From JAGVSZ01 sp963747775 (lineage in GTDB: Bacteria; Pseudomonadota; Gammaproteobacteria; Burkholderiales; SG8-39), in NCBI GenBank assembly GCA_963747775.1, contig CAVVGT010000016.1:1-64000 (forward strand): a stretch of DNA of 64,000 bases. The letters run 5' to 3'. This document shows, piece by piece, positions 41,097-51,105 of the stretch; within the stretch, counting starts at the first letter, position 1; each line of letters starts with the position of its first letter. The notes under the pieces are model-generated. The model saw nothing but the letters and a program-made list of their open reading frames with translations, searched no databases and was not told where the DNA came from. The translations under genes and the position numbers were made by a program.

Positions 41097-42324
41097 ATGC
41101 CTCGATTTAGTTACAAAGCTCTGAACGCGGCCGACGAGCTGATCGCCGGCCAGGTCGAAGCCGAAGGCGTCCAGCAGGCCATCGTCCAGTTGGAAGCGGC
41201 GGGCTTGGTCGTCCAGTCGATCGGCTATGCGCAGCAGCCGGAGTCCCATCGAATCATCGCGCACGCTCCGCTTGCCCCAAGCGCCGCGGCGCTTCCTTCC
41301 ACGGCTGCCGATTCGGGGCACGCGGCCCTGCGCACCACATGGCGCGCTTGATTGATCAGGTCCAGCCGATCGTGCCCGCGCTCGCGGCGTACGCCCAGGA
41401 GTTGCCTTCCGGGCGACGGCGTCGCGAGTTGAGCACGGTTTGCCGCGTCTTGGAGCAGAACGACGCGGCAGGCGCCGCGGCGGCGCTGGCCGAGCTCCCC
41501 GAATACTGGATCCCGCTGCTCAGTTCGGCGGCGGCGTCGAGCGATCCAGCACGGGTTCTTAACGGGTTTCTCGATGAGTCTCAAGCGGCGGCGGAGCTCC
41601 GGCGGCAATGGTGGGCGACCTTCGCCTATCCGCTGTTTGTCGCCGGTTTGGCGCTGGCGGTGCTGGTGGCGCTCAGCTTCATGGTCATTCCGGCGTTTCG
41701 CGAGATCTTTGCAGACTTCGGCATGCAATTGCCTGCGGCCACCGAGCTCACGCTGGCGCTGTCGCAGGCGGTCACCGACGGGCGACGCCTGGTTGTTGTC
41801 GTAGCCATTCTGGCGTTAGCGCTCGTGGCGCTGAACCTGCGCCGCATGCTGCCGACCGGCGCCGGCGACTGGCTCGCCCAGCGCTTCAGCGGCCGGTGGG
41901 GTCGCGCGACGGCGATTGCCCAGTTCGCTCGGTTCAGCGCCGATCTTTTGGAAGCGGGCATGAGGTTGCCCGAGGCGCTTAGGTTGGCCGCAGCCGCTTC
42001 GCGCCGAACTGGTTCGCAGCGCACCGTTTTGCAGCTGGCGGGCGACCTCGAAGCGGGACGCGAGCCTACGCTGCGCTCCGCTCGAACGCCGTTGACGGCC
42101 ACGATCCTCTACGCCTTGCACGCCGAGATGGAGGGCGCAGCGCGGATCCGACTGCTGAAGGAAATCGCCGCGTGTTACGCCGACCGCGCACGCGCCAACG
42201 CCTTTCCTGGACGCACGGCGTTATGGGTCCGATGGCGATTTGCGTGCTCGGCTTCGTTGTCGGCTTTGTGGTGCTATCGCTGTTCTTGCCGCTGGTGACC
42301 CTGATCAACAACCTCAGCGGATAA
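41097..42324 (+). CDS. GspF-like inner-membrane protein (2) (frameshifted)
   Basis: Begins MPRFSYKALNAADELIAGQV, the classical GspF/PilC N-terminus (F-x-Y-x-A), with EAEGVQQAIVQLEAAGLVVQ. After an indel at ~41340 it continues with WWATFAYPLFVAGLALAVLV and FMVIPAFREIFADFGMQLPA (domain 1 helices), then ARFSADLLEAGMRLPEALRL (domain 2). A last indel at ~42210 restores MGPMAICVLGFVVGFVVLSL and FLPLVTLINNLSG. About 409 residues, full length. It is the most canonical of the three GspF-like proteins here and probably the core platform. Confidence 0.88.
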
Positions 42325-42343
42325 GCGGCGCGTCGGATTCCCA

Positions 42344-43432
42344 ATGGAAACGCAGTTCCCGACATTTCGCCGACTTGCCAGCACCCAAGCGCCTTTCCGC
42401 TCTTGGTGGCCGCGGCGTACGTCGGCTGCACGACGCCGATCGCTGTTGCGCCTGATCACGGTGGCGACCGAGGAGCGCCTGTCGCTGAGCCCGCTGCTTG
42501 CGGCCTGGGCTGCGGACGAGCGCGGCGTTCAGCAGCGGCGCGTGTATCGGCTCGCCCGGCTACTGCAAGATGGAACGCCATTGGCTGAAGCCGTCGAGCA
42601 GGTTCCCGGGGCGCTGCGGCGACGAGGACGTGCTGGCGATCCGCTTCGGCGTGCAGTCGGGAACCCTGGCAGCGTCGCTGCGAGGGGCACTGGAGGAATC
42701 GAGCGATCAGACGCCGAGCGGCGTCCCGCTGTTCCGCTGGACGCTGGCCTACGGTGGCATCATTTCGTTGTTGTTCTTCCTGATTTCGCTATTCATTTAC
42801 ATCAAGATTATTCCCGCCATACAGGAAATCTGCGCCGAATTCGACATTGAGCAGTCTGGGCCGTTGCGTTGGTCGATACGGCTGGCCGAGGTCGTTTCGA
42901 ATTACTGGTACCTGTTCGCACTGCTTCTCTTAGTATTCTTGTGGTCGCTCTTCTCGGCTCGGCCCGGCCGATTTGTCCGCCGCCGGATCTTCGGCCCGCT
43001 CTTCGGCCCGCTGCGCCAACTGCACACGGCCGAGGTGCTGCGCAACTCGGCGCCGCGGCCCGCGCTGGCCGACCGATCTCCGGCGCCCTCTCGACGCTGG
43101 CCCGTTACCACTTCGACCCCGCCACGCGCAGCAAGCTCCTGTTCGTCCGCAACGAGGTCGAGCAGGGCGCCGACGTGTGGGAGAGCATGACTTCCGCGGG
43201 CCTGCTCGCGCCGGCCGAAGTTAATTTGCTCAAAACGGCCGACCGGTTCGGCAATCGCACCTGGGCGCTGGAGCAACTCGCAGCCGGCAAAAAACGCCGC
43301 ACGGTGCGTCGGCTCCAGCGGCTGTCGGAATTGTTCCTGCCGGCGATGGTTTTATTTCTAGGCTCCTTCGTGTTGCTCCAGGCTCTGTCGATTTTTGCGC
43401 CGCTTGTGCAACTCCTCACCTCGCTCTTGTAA
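42344..43432 (+). CDS. GspF-like inner-membrane protein (3) (frameshifted)
   Basis: METQFPTFRRLAST leads into LLRLITVATEERLSLSPLLA, then after an indel (~42620) VLAIRFGVQSGTLAASLRGA, membrane segment GIISLLFFLISLFIYIKIIP and AIQEICAEFDIEQSG, typical of GspF helix-loop regions. A second indel (~43050) restores GRPISGALSTLARYHFDPAT, then LKTADRFGNRTWALEQLAAG and the last helix FLPAMVLFLGSFVLLQALSI. About 363 residues. It starts 20 nt after the previous stop, so all three GspF-like genes are in one operon. Confidence 0.85.
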
Positions 43433-43437
43433 CAGCC

Positions 43438-43929
43438 ATGATTCGCCGTCGCGCCGCATTCCGAACGAATTCTTGCACCGAGCGCACGCCAAGTTCGCCA
43501 GCGTTGCGGTCCGGCTGCCGCTTGGGCACAACGACAATCGAACTTCTCGTCTCGTTCACTCTGCTCACCACGGTGCTTTCAGTGTCGCTGCCGCTCGTGG
43601 TTCGTCACGGCCGCATCCTCTCGTCGGCCCGTCAATATCGGCTCGCCATTGAGGAACTCACCAACCAACTCGACCGACTCGCCGCACTTCCCGTGGGCGA
43701 AGTCCGCGAAGAACTTGCGCAACTCAAACCCTCCGAATTTACCCGCGACCGTTTGCCGGGCGCCGAGCTGCGCGGCACGGTGGCGGCCGCCGACCTTGGG
43801 CAACGACTTACGCTCAGCATCGTGTGGGACGAGCCCCAGCGACGATCCGCTCCGGTCGAGCTCGCGGCCTGGCTGTTTTCCGACGCCGACGAAGCCGAGC
43901 GCGCGGCTCCGCCAGGAGGAGAACCATGA
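43438..43929 (+). CDS. Prepilin-like protein (type II secretion minor pseudopilin)
   Basis: 163 residues, intact. The N-terminal region has GTTTIELLVSFTLLTTVLSV, a type III prepilin signal: short basic leader, Glu at +5 after the cleavage site, then a hydrophobic helix. The soluble part is small (LTNQLDRLAALPVGEVREEL, LPGAELRGTVAAADLGQRL). Its stop overlaps the next start (43926). By position and size it resembles GspI or GspH. It would be processed by a prepilin peptidase, not found in the window. Confidence 0.8.
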   Translation: MIRRRAAFRTNSCTERTPSSPALRSGCRLGTTTIELLVSFTLLTTVLSVSLPLVVRHGRILSSARQYRLAIEELTNQLDRLAALPVGEVREELAQLKPSEFTRDRLPGAELRGTVAAADLGQRLTLSIVWDEPQRRSAPVELAAWLFSDADEAERAAPPGGEP

Positions 43930-44485
43930 ACCGTCGCCGCGGCATTTCACTGGTCGAGCTCCTGGCGGTCTTGTCCGGCTGCACGCTGGTGCTGTCGATG
44001 AGCGCCGTGCTCATCGCCCGCTCGATGCGCCGAGTCCGAGACGCGTTACTTCTTCGACGTTGAACGCGCCGCACTGCGGTTATCCAACCAGCTTCGCCGG
44101 GATGTTCACCGCGCGCGCGAGGCGGAAATCGACGGCAACGAGCGCGAACAAGGGGAACTTTTCCGATTGGACTTGGGCGACCTCGAGTCCGTCGCCTACC
44201 GCCGAGACGCGGAAAAGATCGTCCGCGTCCTGACGCGGGATGCGAACATCGTTTCCCGCGAGGAATACGCGCTTTCCGCCGCCATGGAAATTACCGTGCG
44301 GCAGCAAGACGCCCCCCCGCGCCTGGTGTTGTCAATCACGTCCAATCCGGACTTTCCGTCCGAAAGACAAGGCCCCCACCGCGACGACGATCCGCCAGGC
44401 GCCCGTCAATCTGCAGGTCGAAGCGGTCGTGGGTCGCGACTTGCGCCGCGCGTCGGCGAGGACACGCGAGGACACTGCGCGATGA
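43926..44485 (+). CDS. Prepilin-like protein, GspJ-type (frameshifted)
   Basis: MNRRRGISLVELLAVLSGCT is a textbook prepilin leader (G/I-S-L-V-E). After an indel at ~44040 the protein reads ALRLSNQLRRDVHRAREAEI, QGELFRLDLGDLESVAYRRD and SREEYALSAAMEITVRQQD, like GspJ-type minor pseudopilins with a beta-rich C-terminal part. Another indel at ~44370 leads to QAPVNLQVEAVVGRDLRRAS and the stop at 44483. The ATG of the next gene overlaps it. About 186 residues. Confidence 0.78.
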
Positions 44486-44921
44486 ACCGATCCCTCCAGC
44501 CCCGAGTTCGTCGCTGGCCGCGCCGGCGAGTCGCCGCGTCCCGCGGGGCCGTGCTCGTCGCCGCCCTCGTTTGCCTCTTGGTCGTGATGGGCATCATCGG
44601 CGGCATGCTCCGGGGCGTCTGCGCGCTCGCCGGCAACTCCATGCCGAGCGCGACCTGAGGCAGACCGAGCTGCTCGTCGAAGCCGGGGCCGACCGCGCCG
44701 CGCTGCGCCTGGCAGGCGATCCGTCCTACGACGGCGAGACGTGGCGGATACCTTCCGACCAGATCATCGGCCGCGGCGATGGCGTCGTCACGATTCGCGC
44801 TGTGCGGCCCGCAGCCGACAAACCCTGGCAAGTCCGCGTCGTCGCCGAATACCCAGCCGGCAGCGAGCTGTCGATTCGGCGTTCGCACACGTTCGAGCTT
44901 TCAATCTCAGCATCCCCGTGA
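44482..44921 (+). CDS. GspK/PilX-like minor pseudopilin (frameshifted)
   Basis: MNRSLQPRVRRWPRRRVAAS is a long basic leader before RGAVLVAALVCLLVVMGIIG, the RGxVLVxAL... membrane start typical of GspK/PilX proteins. An indel near 44650 leads to RDLRQTELLVEAGADRAALR, GDPSYDGETWRIPSDQIIGR and the end FELSISASP. About 146 residues, much shorter than a standard GspK (over 300), so it is a reduced form closer to PilX. Confidence 0.72.
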
Positions 44922-44934
44922 GAGGAGTAGTCCC

Positions 44935-45843
44935 ATGCAATCCATGCATCCGACCCGCGTTTCAGGTTCGTCCCCGCCGCGCAAGGGCGGATTCACCCTC
45001 GTGGAGCTGTTGGTGGTGATCGCCATCATTGGCGTGCTGGTGGCCCTGTTGCTGCCCGCGGTGCAGGCGGCCCGCGAGGCGGCCCGGCGATGCAGCTGCC
45101 TGAACAACGTCGCGCAACTCGGCTTGTCGCTCCATAGCTACGAATTCCATCACGAGACGCTGCCGCCGGGCGTCATCAACCCCGACGGACCCATTCGCAA
45201 TGAACCGGCGGGACAACATGTCAGTTGGATCGTCGGGGCGCTGCCTTACCTCGAGCAGAACGTCTTATGGCGCAACTTCGATGAGAAAGCGGGCGCCTAC
45301 GCTCCGGCTAACGCCCCCGTGCGCACCGCCAAGGTCGCCGTGCTCGTCTGCCCTTCGTATGGGGGAATAGAAATGAACCAAGAGGGAACGATCGCCCGCA
45401 CCACCTACGCCGGTTGCCACCACGACGTCGAGGCGCCGATCGACAAGGACAACCACGGCCTGTTGTTCCTCAACAGCCACATCCGCTTCAGCGACATTTA
45501 CGACGGCAGCTCGAACACGATTTTGCTCGGCGAATGCCTTCCGGCTGAGGATGGCAGCGATTTGGGGTGGGTCTCCGGGACGCGGGCGACGCTGCGCAAC
45601 ACCAGCCGCATCGAGCTCCCCCCACGCCCGAATCAGCCGCCGACGCCCCAGGAAGTCGAGCCGGCAAGCGAAAAGACGGGGTCGACGTTTGTCGGGGGCT
45701 TCGGCGGCTATCACTCGGGGGGCATCGTGGTCGTGGCACTCGCCGACGGATCGACCCGTTCGCTCACGAGCACGATCGATCCCCAGCTCCTGCGACAACT
45801 GGGCAACCGCGCGGACGGCGAGATTATGAAGTCGATCCAGTAG
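44935..45843 (+). CDS. DUF1559 domain, type II secretion-like pseudopilin
   Basis: Intact, 302 residues. GAGAGGAG at about 44920 precedes ATG 44935. The prepilin signal GGFTLVELLVVIAIIGVLVA is followed by LLPAVQAAREAARRCSCLNN and AQLGLSLHSYEFHHETLPPG, the diagnostic DUF1559 (SBP_bac_10) start. The C-terminal region has FSDIYDGSSNTILLGECLP and FGGYHSGGIVVVALADGSTR, also diagnostic. These proteins are hugely expanded in planctomycetes and are thought to form pseudopilus-like fibres. Here it ends the secretion cassette. Confidence 0.95.
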   Translation: MQSMHPTRVSGSSPPRKGGFTLVELLVVIAIIGVLVALLLPAVQAAREAARRCSCLNNVAQLGLSLHSYEFHHETLPPGVINPDGPIRNEPAGQHVSWIVGALPYLEQNVLWRNFDEKAGAYAPANAPVRTAKVAVLVCPSYGGIEMNQEGTIARTTYAGCHHDVEAPIDKDNHGLLFLNSHIRFSDIYDGSSNTILLGECLPAEDGSDLGWVSGTRATLRNTSRIELPPRPNQPPTPQEVEPASEKTGSTFVGGFGGYHSGGIVVVALADGSTRSLTSTIDPQLLRQLGNRADGEIMKSIQ

Positions 45844-45931
45844 CCAAGTTTCTTCGCGCGGCCGCGCTTACTGTTCCCCATCACGATCGGCGCCAGCTGT
45901 GCTGGGCGCACGCCCCGGCGAGGCGGCGGAT

Positions 45932-46357
45932 TTACGTCCGCAGGACCAGCACCGCGCAATGCGCGAGGCGAACGACTCGCTCCGCCACGGACCCAATGAG
46001 CAGGTGGGCAAGTCCGGTTCGTCCGTGCGAGGGCATTACGATCAGACCGGCGCCGATCTCCTGGGCAAAGGCGGCAATTTCGTGTCCTGGATCGCCAAAC
46101 CGGACCTCGAAATTTATGCCGCGGTATTTCGCGTCGCCGTAGCGCTTGTGGGCGGCGTCCACGATTCGCTCTTGGCGTTCGTCATCGTTGATGATGTAGA
46201 CCATGCTCTGGTTCAAAGGCTGCCAGCGGCGGGGCCACGTGCATCACGGTGACGTGCTGTGCGGTGCGGCGATATCCAGCGCGGCGTTCACGGCGCCGTC
46301 CGCTTCATCCGAAAAGTCGATCGGGACAACTATCGGTTTGTCGGCGAATCTGTTCAT
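45932..46357 (-). CDS. Universal stress protein (UspA family) (frameshifted)
   Basis: From MNRFADKPIVVPIDFSDEAD (start 46357) and, after an indel at ~46230, NQSMVYIINDDERQERIVDA, FEVRFGDPGHEIAAFAQEIG and the C-terminal ATP-binding motif HGRTGLAHLLIGSVAERVV (GxxG-9x-GS). The motif shows the ATP-binding Usp subgroup. About 141 residues. It follows the CBS-domain gene by 10 nt in the same direction; CBS plus Usp pairs often act as energy or stress sensors. Confidence 0.9.
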
Positions 46358-46367
46358 GACGTCACCT

Positions 46368-46871
46368 TTAGGGCGTGGGCGATCGATGTTGACGATCCTC
46401 GTCGGTCGCGCCGATCAGCGCCGCAATTACATCCAGCGTGGAGACTATCCCGGCCGGCGCCGAGCGGTCGTCGAGGACGACGAGCCGATGGATGTGTTCG
46501 ACGCACATGATATGGTGCGGCGTGCAGCAACGGCTCCTTGGCCGGCACGGATTGCACCGCCGGCGTCATAAACCGCTGCACGGAACTCCAGGGAAGGTCC
46601 TGGCCTTTCAGGGCGTCGTTCCACACATGTGAATAGTCGCCATCGCCGCCGCGGCTGATTTCAAACTTAAGAAAATCCGCAGCGCTCAAGACGCCAATGC
46701 ACGCCCTGTGGCATCGACGACGGGCGCCCCGCTGGCCGCGGCGGCTGTCAAAATTCCCGCGGCTTCCTCCATGCTGGCGCCATCGGGAATCACGGTTACG
46801 TTGCGGCTCATCACATCGGCCGCCGTCAGGCCTTGCAAACGCTCCAACGGATTGCTTGAAACGGCCAACAT
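46368..46871 (-). CDS. CBS-domain protein (frameshifted)
   Basis: MLAVSSNPLERLQGLTAADV opens the first CBS motif (MSRNVTVIPDGASMEEAAGI, GAPVVDATGRA). An indel at ~46690 leads to CIGVLSAADFLKFEISRGGD and the second motif SSVQRFMTPAVQSVPAKEPL. A further indel at ~46530 gives MCVEHIHRLVVLDDRSAPAG, IVSTLDVIAALIGA and the stop at 46368. About 167 residues; a CBS pair that binds adenosyl nucleotides. It is likely co-transcribed with the UspA gene. Confidence 0.88.
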
Positions 46872-47172
46872 AGCTTTTTACCCTCAGAGTTTCGTTTTCC
46901 AGCAACAGATCAGATAAGTAGAGCAGCAGAGCCAGGCAGCCTCGGCGCGGCCGTGGCGGAAATGACGGGACACTGGCGCCGTTGGGCCCCGCCTGGCACT
47001 GAGGGCAACATTTTGCAAGTTTAATGCCGCAGTTGAAACTGGGCATTTCACGGCCGTTCGAGCGGCGCGTGGCCGGCAAAAAATGGGACAAATCGGCCCA
47101 GTAGTGCGCCGACTCGCACGCTTTTCCCGTTGAGAAACGCGCCGCTTATGCCTCCTCCGCCGGCGCTGCAGG
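46872..47172. other. Spacer with possible small zinc-ribbon ORF (-)
   Basis: A minus-strand frame starting at ~47046 reads MPSFNCGIKLAKCCPQCQAG, a Cys-rich pattern, then ALLLYLSDLLLENETLRVKS, and runs into the CBS gene without a clear stop. It may be a small zinc-ribbon protein or chance. Nothing else is supported here. Confidence 0.3.
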
Positions 47173-48199
47173 TTACGCGACAAGGGCGGCATAGCGTGTG
47201 GCTTGATCCAAGTAGCCGAGGGCGTCGGCCATGTCCGGCGAGCCGTCCGCCGGATCGCCTCCTGGACGCGGCTGGGCTGCCGTAACTGCTTGCGCACACG
47301 CATGGATCGACTTGTAAAAGGCTTCCAGGCGTGGAAAGCCGTTGTCGTTCGCCAGGCGTCGATAGGTCGACATCACGTGTTCAGCGACGTCGCCCCGACC
47401 CAGATGCTCACATTCCATCGCGAGCAGGCCCAGGTCGTCCAAGGCGTCGAGCTTTCGCAGATTGGCGCTGTATTCGATGCAATCGACGATCAGCGGTTGT
47501 CGTTCGAAGAAAATGTGTTCTGGCCGCAAATCGCCATGGCCGTCGACGATCCGTCCGTCGCATACGCGAAGATTGAGCACCATTCGCTCGCTCGCCAAAA
47601 AATTACTCTGTACGTCGCGCAGACGCCGAACGGCCAGACCTGCTCTTGCCGGCAATGACTCAATTAATTGCCTGGCCGCGTCATTAATCCTGCGATGCAG
47701 CCGGCGCACAGGTCGTCCAATTGCTCCGTTTCGGGCGGCCGGGCGTGATAGAAGGCTGCCAGCTTGTCAGCCAACGCAACCACCTGGCTCTTGCTGAGCC
47801 TCGCCGCGACGCATGAGCGATCGGAGGTCCTGGTCGGCCCGCAAGCGTCGCATTTTGACCATCCATTCCACGGCGGCGCCTTTGCCGCCCAGTTGGAGTT
47901 GGCCGCGGGGCCCGCGGGTGATGGGAACAACGCCCAAATACACGCCCTGGGCCAAACGCTGATTCAGCCACACTTCCTCGATGCACGCCGCGTGGCGTTT
48001 CGACCGGCGAGCGAAATTGGGCCTCGCCCAGGTCGACGGCCTTTTTCACCTTGTAAGCGTGCCGTTCGGTCAGAATTACCCAAGACAAGGGCGTTTCGAT
48101 AACTTCTGTTTCCGTTGGCTGGCCGAGATAGTCGTCAACGGCGTGCCGCCATACATTCGCGCTGGCTGCCACGGCGGTGGACTGAAGTGAGCTCAACAC
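47173..48199 (-). CDS. COG2187 aminoglycoside phosphotransferase-like protein (frameshifted)
   Basis: The N-terminal region WVILTERHAYKVKKAVDLG is the signature of the COG2187 group, followed after indels by VWLNQRLAQGVYLGVVPITR and AAVEWMVKMRRLRADQDLRS. The C-terminal half has the kinase catalytic loop DGHGDLRPEHIFFERQPLIV and DCIEYSANLRKLDALDDLGL with Brenner-type HGDL and DxD positions. About 342 residues; in many bacteria this half is fused to an AAA/P-loop kinase domain (COG0645), which is absent here. The natural substrate is unknown; antibiotic resistance should not be assumed. Indels at ~48010, 47810 and 47690. Confidence 0.85.
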
Positions 48200-48754
48200 A
48201 GACGCCTCCTAAAGGGCTGGGCGACACCGCCAAAATCGCAACTCGTGGTCTTTTCCATCACCGCGCCGACCCCGGGAGACGCCAGGGCGGCGTCCCCCAA
48301 GGATCGGCACGGACGCACCAGTAAATTTGTCCCGGCCGATGCTGTCTCGTGAGGGGTCTTGGCGACCCTCCTCGGCCGGGACGCCGCACGCGATCGCATC
48401 GCGACGTGCGCGCGGAACTGCGAGACGTACTAGCAAGCGGGGCGCCCAAACTCGTTGAGCGGCGTGCGCCTCAATGAATGCCCGCATTGCGAGGCCGGCG
48501 GCGCGAATCCCATCATCTGATAGCGCCCCAATTCGCACAGTGCGCGCCGAAACTGGCCCCCGCGGAGCGTTTTGGGCGGGCCGCGCCAGGGGCCCCTGTC
48601 CCCGCGGGGCATCGCAATTTGCCGACGATTGTCTGGCTGTGCCCGGCGGTCATCGTTCGGCGCCCGGATTGCATTCACGGTCATGCGGCTTGGCGGCTGC
48701 GCGTGGCAGGTCCGCCGGCGTCCTGGGCCCCCCTTTTGAATGCGAAACGTCGCC
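48200..48754. other. Intergenic, no supported gene
   Basis: Several open frames exist on both strands, but none has a recognisable fold, hydrophobic segment or family motif. A decayed or badly sequenced gene cannot be excluded. Confidence 0.35.
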
Positions 48755-49273
48755 ATGTACATCGAATCTCCTACTTACGCCCCGCCCCGTCCGCGTAAAC
48801 CGCCTACGCCCGTCCGCCGTGCCAGGCGGATCGCGCCGATCGGTCCGCGCGACGTCCCGACGACAATTTCGATTGCTCACGAACCGCCGCCGGTGCTTCG
48901 CTTGCTCAACGAGATGGACGCCGTTGTGCGCCGGCTCGACGATTCCACGACGGGCATCACGCGCCTGGCCCATCAGTTGGTTCTCGACCTTCACTCGCAT
49001 TTTGAACTTGAAGACGCCCGCGGCGCACTGCACGATCTTGCAGCGGCGCATTGCGATGAAGACGTCGACAAATGCCATCGTGAGCAAGAGGCTGTGCTGG
49101 CCGACGCCAGGCAGCTGCTGGTCATCGCCGCTAGCGAGCCCCATAGCGCGGCCTGGCAGCGGCGACTCAATCGGGCATTCTCGCGAGTGTTGAACAGGTT
49201 CTTCAGGCTCGAGGGCGTTGAGCGTGAACTCGTCCAGCATGCCTACGGGTTAGATATCCGGGACACCGACTGA
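48755..49273 (+). CDS. Hemerythrin-like helical protein
   Basis: MYIESPTYAPPRPRK is a Pro-rich leader. The helical body EPPPVLRLLNEMDAVVRRLD, LVLDLHSHFELEDA, CDEDVDKCHREQEAVLADAR and RLNRAFSRVLNRFFRLEGVE has the HSHFELED H-x-x-x-E pattern of hemerythrin/DUF438-like cation-binding domains. Only some of the usual seven ligands are obvious. About 172 residues, intact. It lies just before a protoglobin histidine kinase, so an oxygen, NO or redox role is plausible but inferred. Confidence 0.55.
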   Translation: MYIESPTYAPPRPRKPPTPVRRARRIAPIGPRDVPTTISIAHEPPPVLRLLNEMDAVVRRLDDSTTGITRLAHQLVLDLHSHFELEDARGALHDLAAAHCDEDVDKCHREQEAVLADARQLLVIAASEPHSAAWQRRLNRAFSRVLNRFFRLEGVERELVQHAYGLDIRDTD

Positions 49274-49510
49274 CGGCGGCCGCGCCGCCGGCTGGGGCCT
49301 GGCGCCTCAATGTGTCGTCGCCCCCAGCGTGGAAAGGATCCAGGTCCGACCCGCACGGCCGACAGGAATCGTTCAACAGAGGTTGCATCATGGGAATCGC
49401 CGCAGAATCGCCTACCTGGCTGGCATCGCCAGGGACGGCTGCCATCGTCGCCGTGCGCGACGCTTGGTAAAACAGGGAGACAGCTCTTCCCTGATTTCGA
49501 CTACGCGGAC

Positions 49511-51090
49511 ATGTCGGAAGAAAAGTTTGCCCAACGATACCGCGTCATGCAGAAATACGTCGGCTGGACCGACGCCGACGCCGTCCGCGTCGCTGCGCTC
49601 GGGCCGCTGGTCGCTCCGCATGCGCGGTCGCTGATCGAGGATTTCTACGCCGAAATTCAGCGTCATCCCGAGGCGGCGCAAGTGATTACCGGGGGCGCCG
49701 AGCAAATCGAGCGTCTCTCCCGCACGCTGCGCGAATGGCTGGCGCAATTGCTGGGGGGACGATACGACGAGGCGTACATGGCCCGCCGCTGGAAAGTCGG
49801 CTACCGCCATGTCGAGATTGGACTGGCCCAGCGGTACACGAGCCTGGCGTTGTCGCGACTTCGCGAGGGCATCGCGCGTCATGTCTGGGCCGAATGGTCA
49901 GGGTCGAAGGAAGAGTTGGTCGCCTCGCTGGCCTCGTTAAATAAGCTGCTCGATCTCGATCACGCGCTCATTCAGGACGCTTACGAGTTCGAGCATGTGC
50001 GCCGCGAGCGTTTGCTCGAACGCGAGCGGAGCGAACGGATGTTCCGCCATTTAGTCGAGAGCGCCAGCTGCTTGATCGTCATTCTCAACCCGGAATACGA
50101 GGCCGTGTATTTCAATCCGTACGCCGAAGCCGCGACGGGCTATGCCGGCATGGAAGTCCGCAGCGAACCGGGCCGCGTGCTGGCCATCCTGGGTCGCGAC
50201 GACCAGGAGACGGTCGCCCGACTGCGCGAAGTGTTGGCGGGCGGCGGCCCCTTGTCGTATGAAACTCAGGTCGATCGCCGATCGGGATCGCCTCACTGGA
50301 TCAACTGGACGCTGACCCGCATGACGGACTTCGACGAAGGGTCCGCCGTGCTGGCCGTCGGTCACGACGTGACGGATCAGAAGCAGGCTGCCGCTCAGTT
50401 GCTGCAGGGCAGTCGATTGGCGACGATTGGCGAGATGTATACGCGGCTGGCGCACGAAAGCCGCAATGCCCTGCAGCGGCTGCGAGTCTGCACGGAAATG
50501 CTTGTCGACCAGGTGGAAGATCGGCCGTCGGCGGTGGCGCTGCTCGATCGCTCGCAACGGGCGCAGGACGACCTGCGGCGATTGCTGGACGAGGTCCGAA
50601 ATTTTGCGGCGCCCATCGCGCTGGAACTGACCGAGTGTCGCTTGCCTGCGTTATGGCGCGAGGCGTGGAATCTGCTGCAAGTGACCGACAAGGGCCGCAG
50701 CGCCAAGCTGGTCGACGAGGATCGCGAGGCGCTCTTGTCAAGCTGCGTCGACCGCTTCCGCATGGTCCAGGCCTTTCGGAATATATTTGAGAATTCACTA
50801 GCGGCCTGTGGCGATTCGGCAATCATTCGCATCGAGTGCCAGGAAGCGTAGTCGACGGCAAGCCGAGCGTCCAGATCCTGATCGAGGACAATGGACCCGG
50901 CTTTGACGAGGAGGCGACGCAGCGCGCATTCGAACCGTTTTTTACCACAAAATCGACGGGCACCGGTTTGGGTCTGGCGATTGTCCGCAGGATCGTCGAG
51001 GCCCACGGCGGGAGCGTCCGCGCCTCCCGCGTCAAACCGCAGCGGGCGCAGATTTGCATGATGCTGCCAGTACGACCCCGCTCGTCCTAA
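49511..51090 (+). CDS. Protoglobin-PAS sensor histidine kinase (frameshifted)
   Basis: Residues 1-175 are a globin-coupled-sensor domain (FAQRYRVMQKYVGWTDADAV) with proximal His in VGYRHVEIGLAQRY (His ~100). A PAS domain follows (MFRHLVESASCLIVILNPEY, WINWTLTRMTDFDEG), then the phospho-acceptor His in RLAHESRNALQ (~315). After an indel at ~50850 comes the HATPase_c domain (VQILIEDNGPGFDEEA, FTTKSTGTGLGLAIVRRIVE). About 527 residues, no membrane helix. Heme binding predicts O2, NO or CO sensing. An upstream ATG at 49390 (MGIAAESPTW) could extend it after a frameshift. The adjacent NtrC-type regulator is the expected partner. Confidence 0.92.
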
Positions 51091-51105
51091 CTCACTGTAA
51101 ATGCC

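Noticed and set aside
47173..48199. Aminoglycoside resistance gene
   Set aside because: The COG2187 group shares the kinase fold but is a chromosomal family of unknown substrate; no resistance-specific motif is visible.
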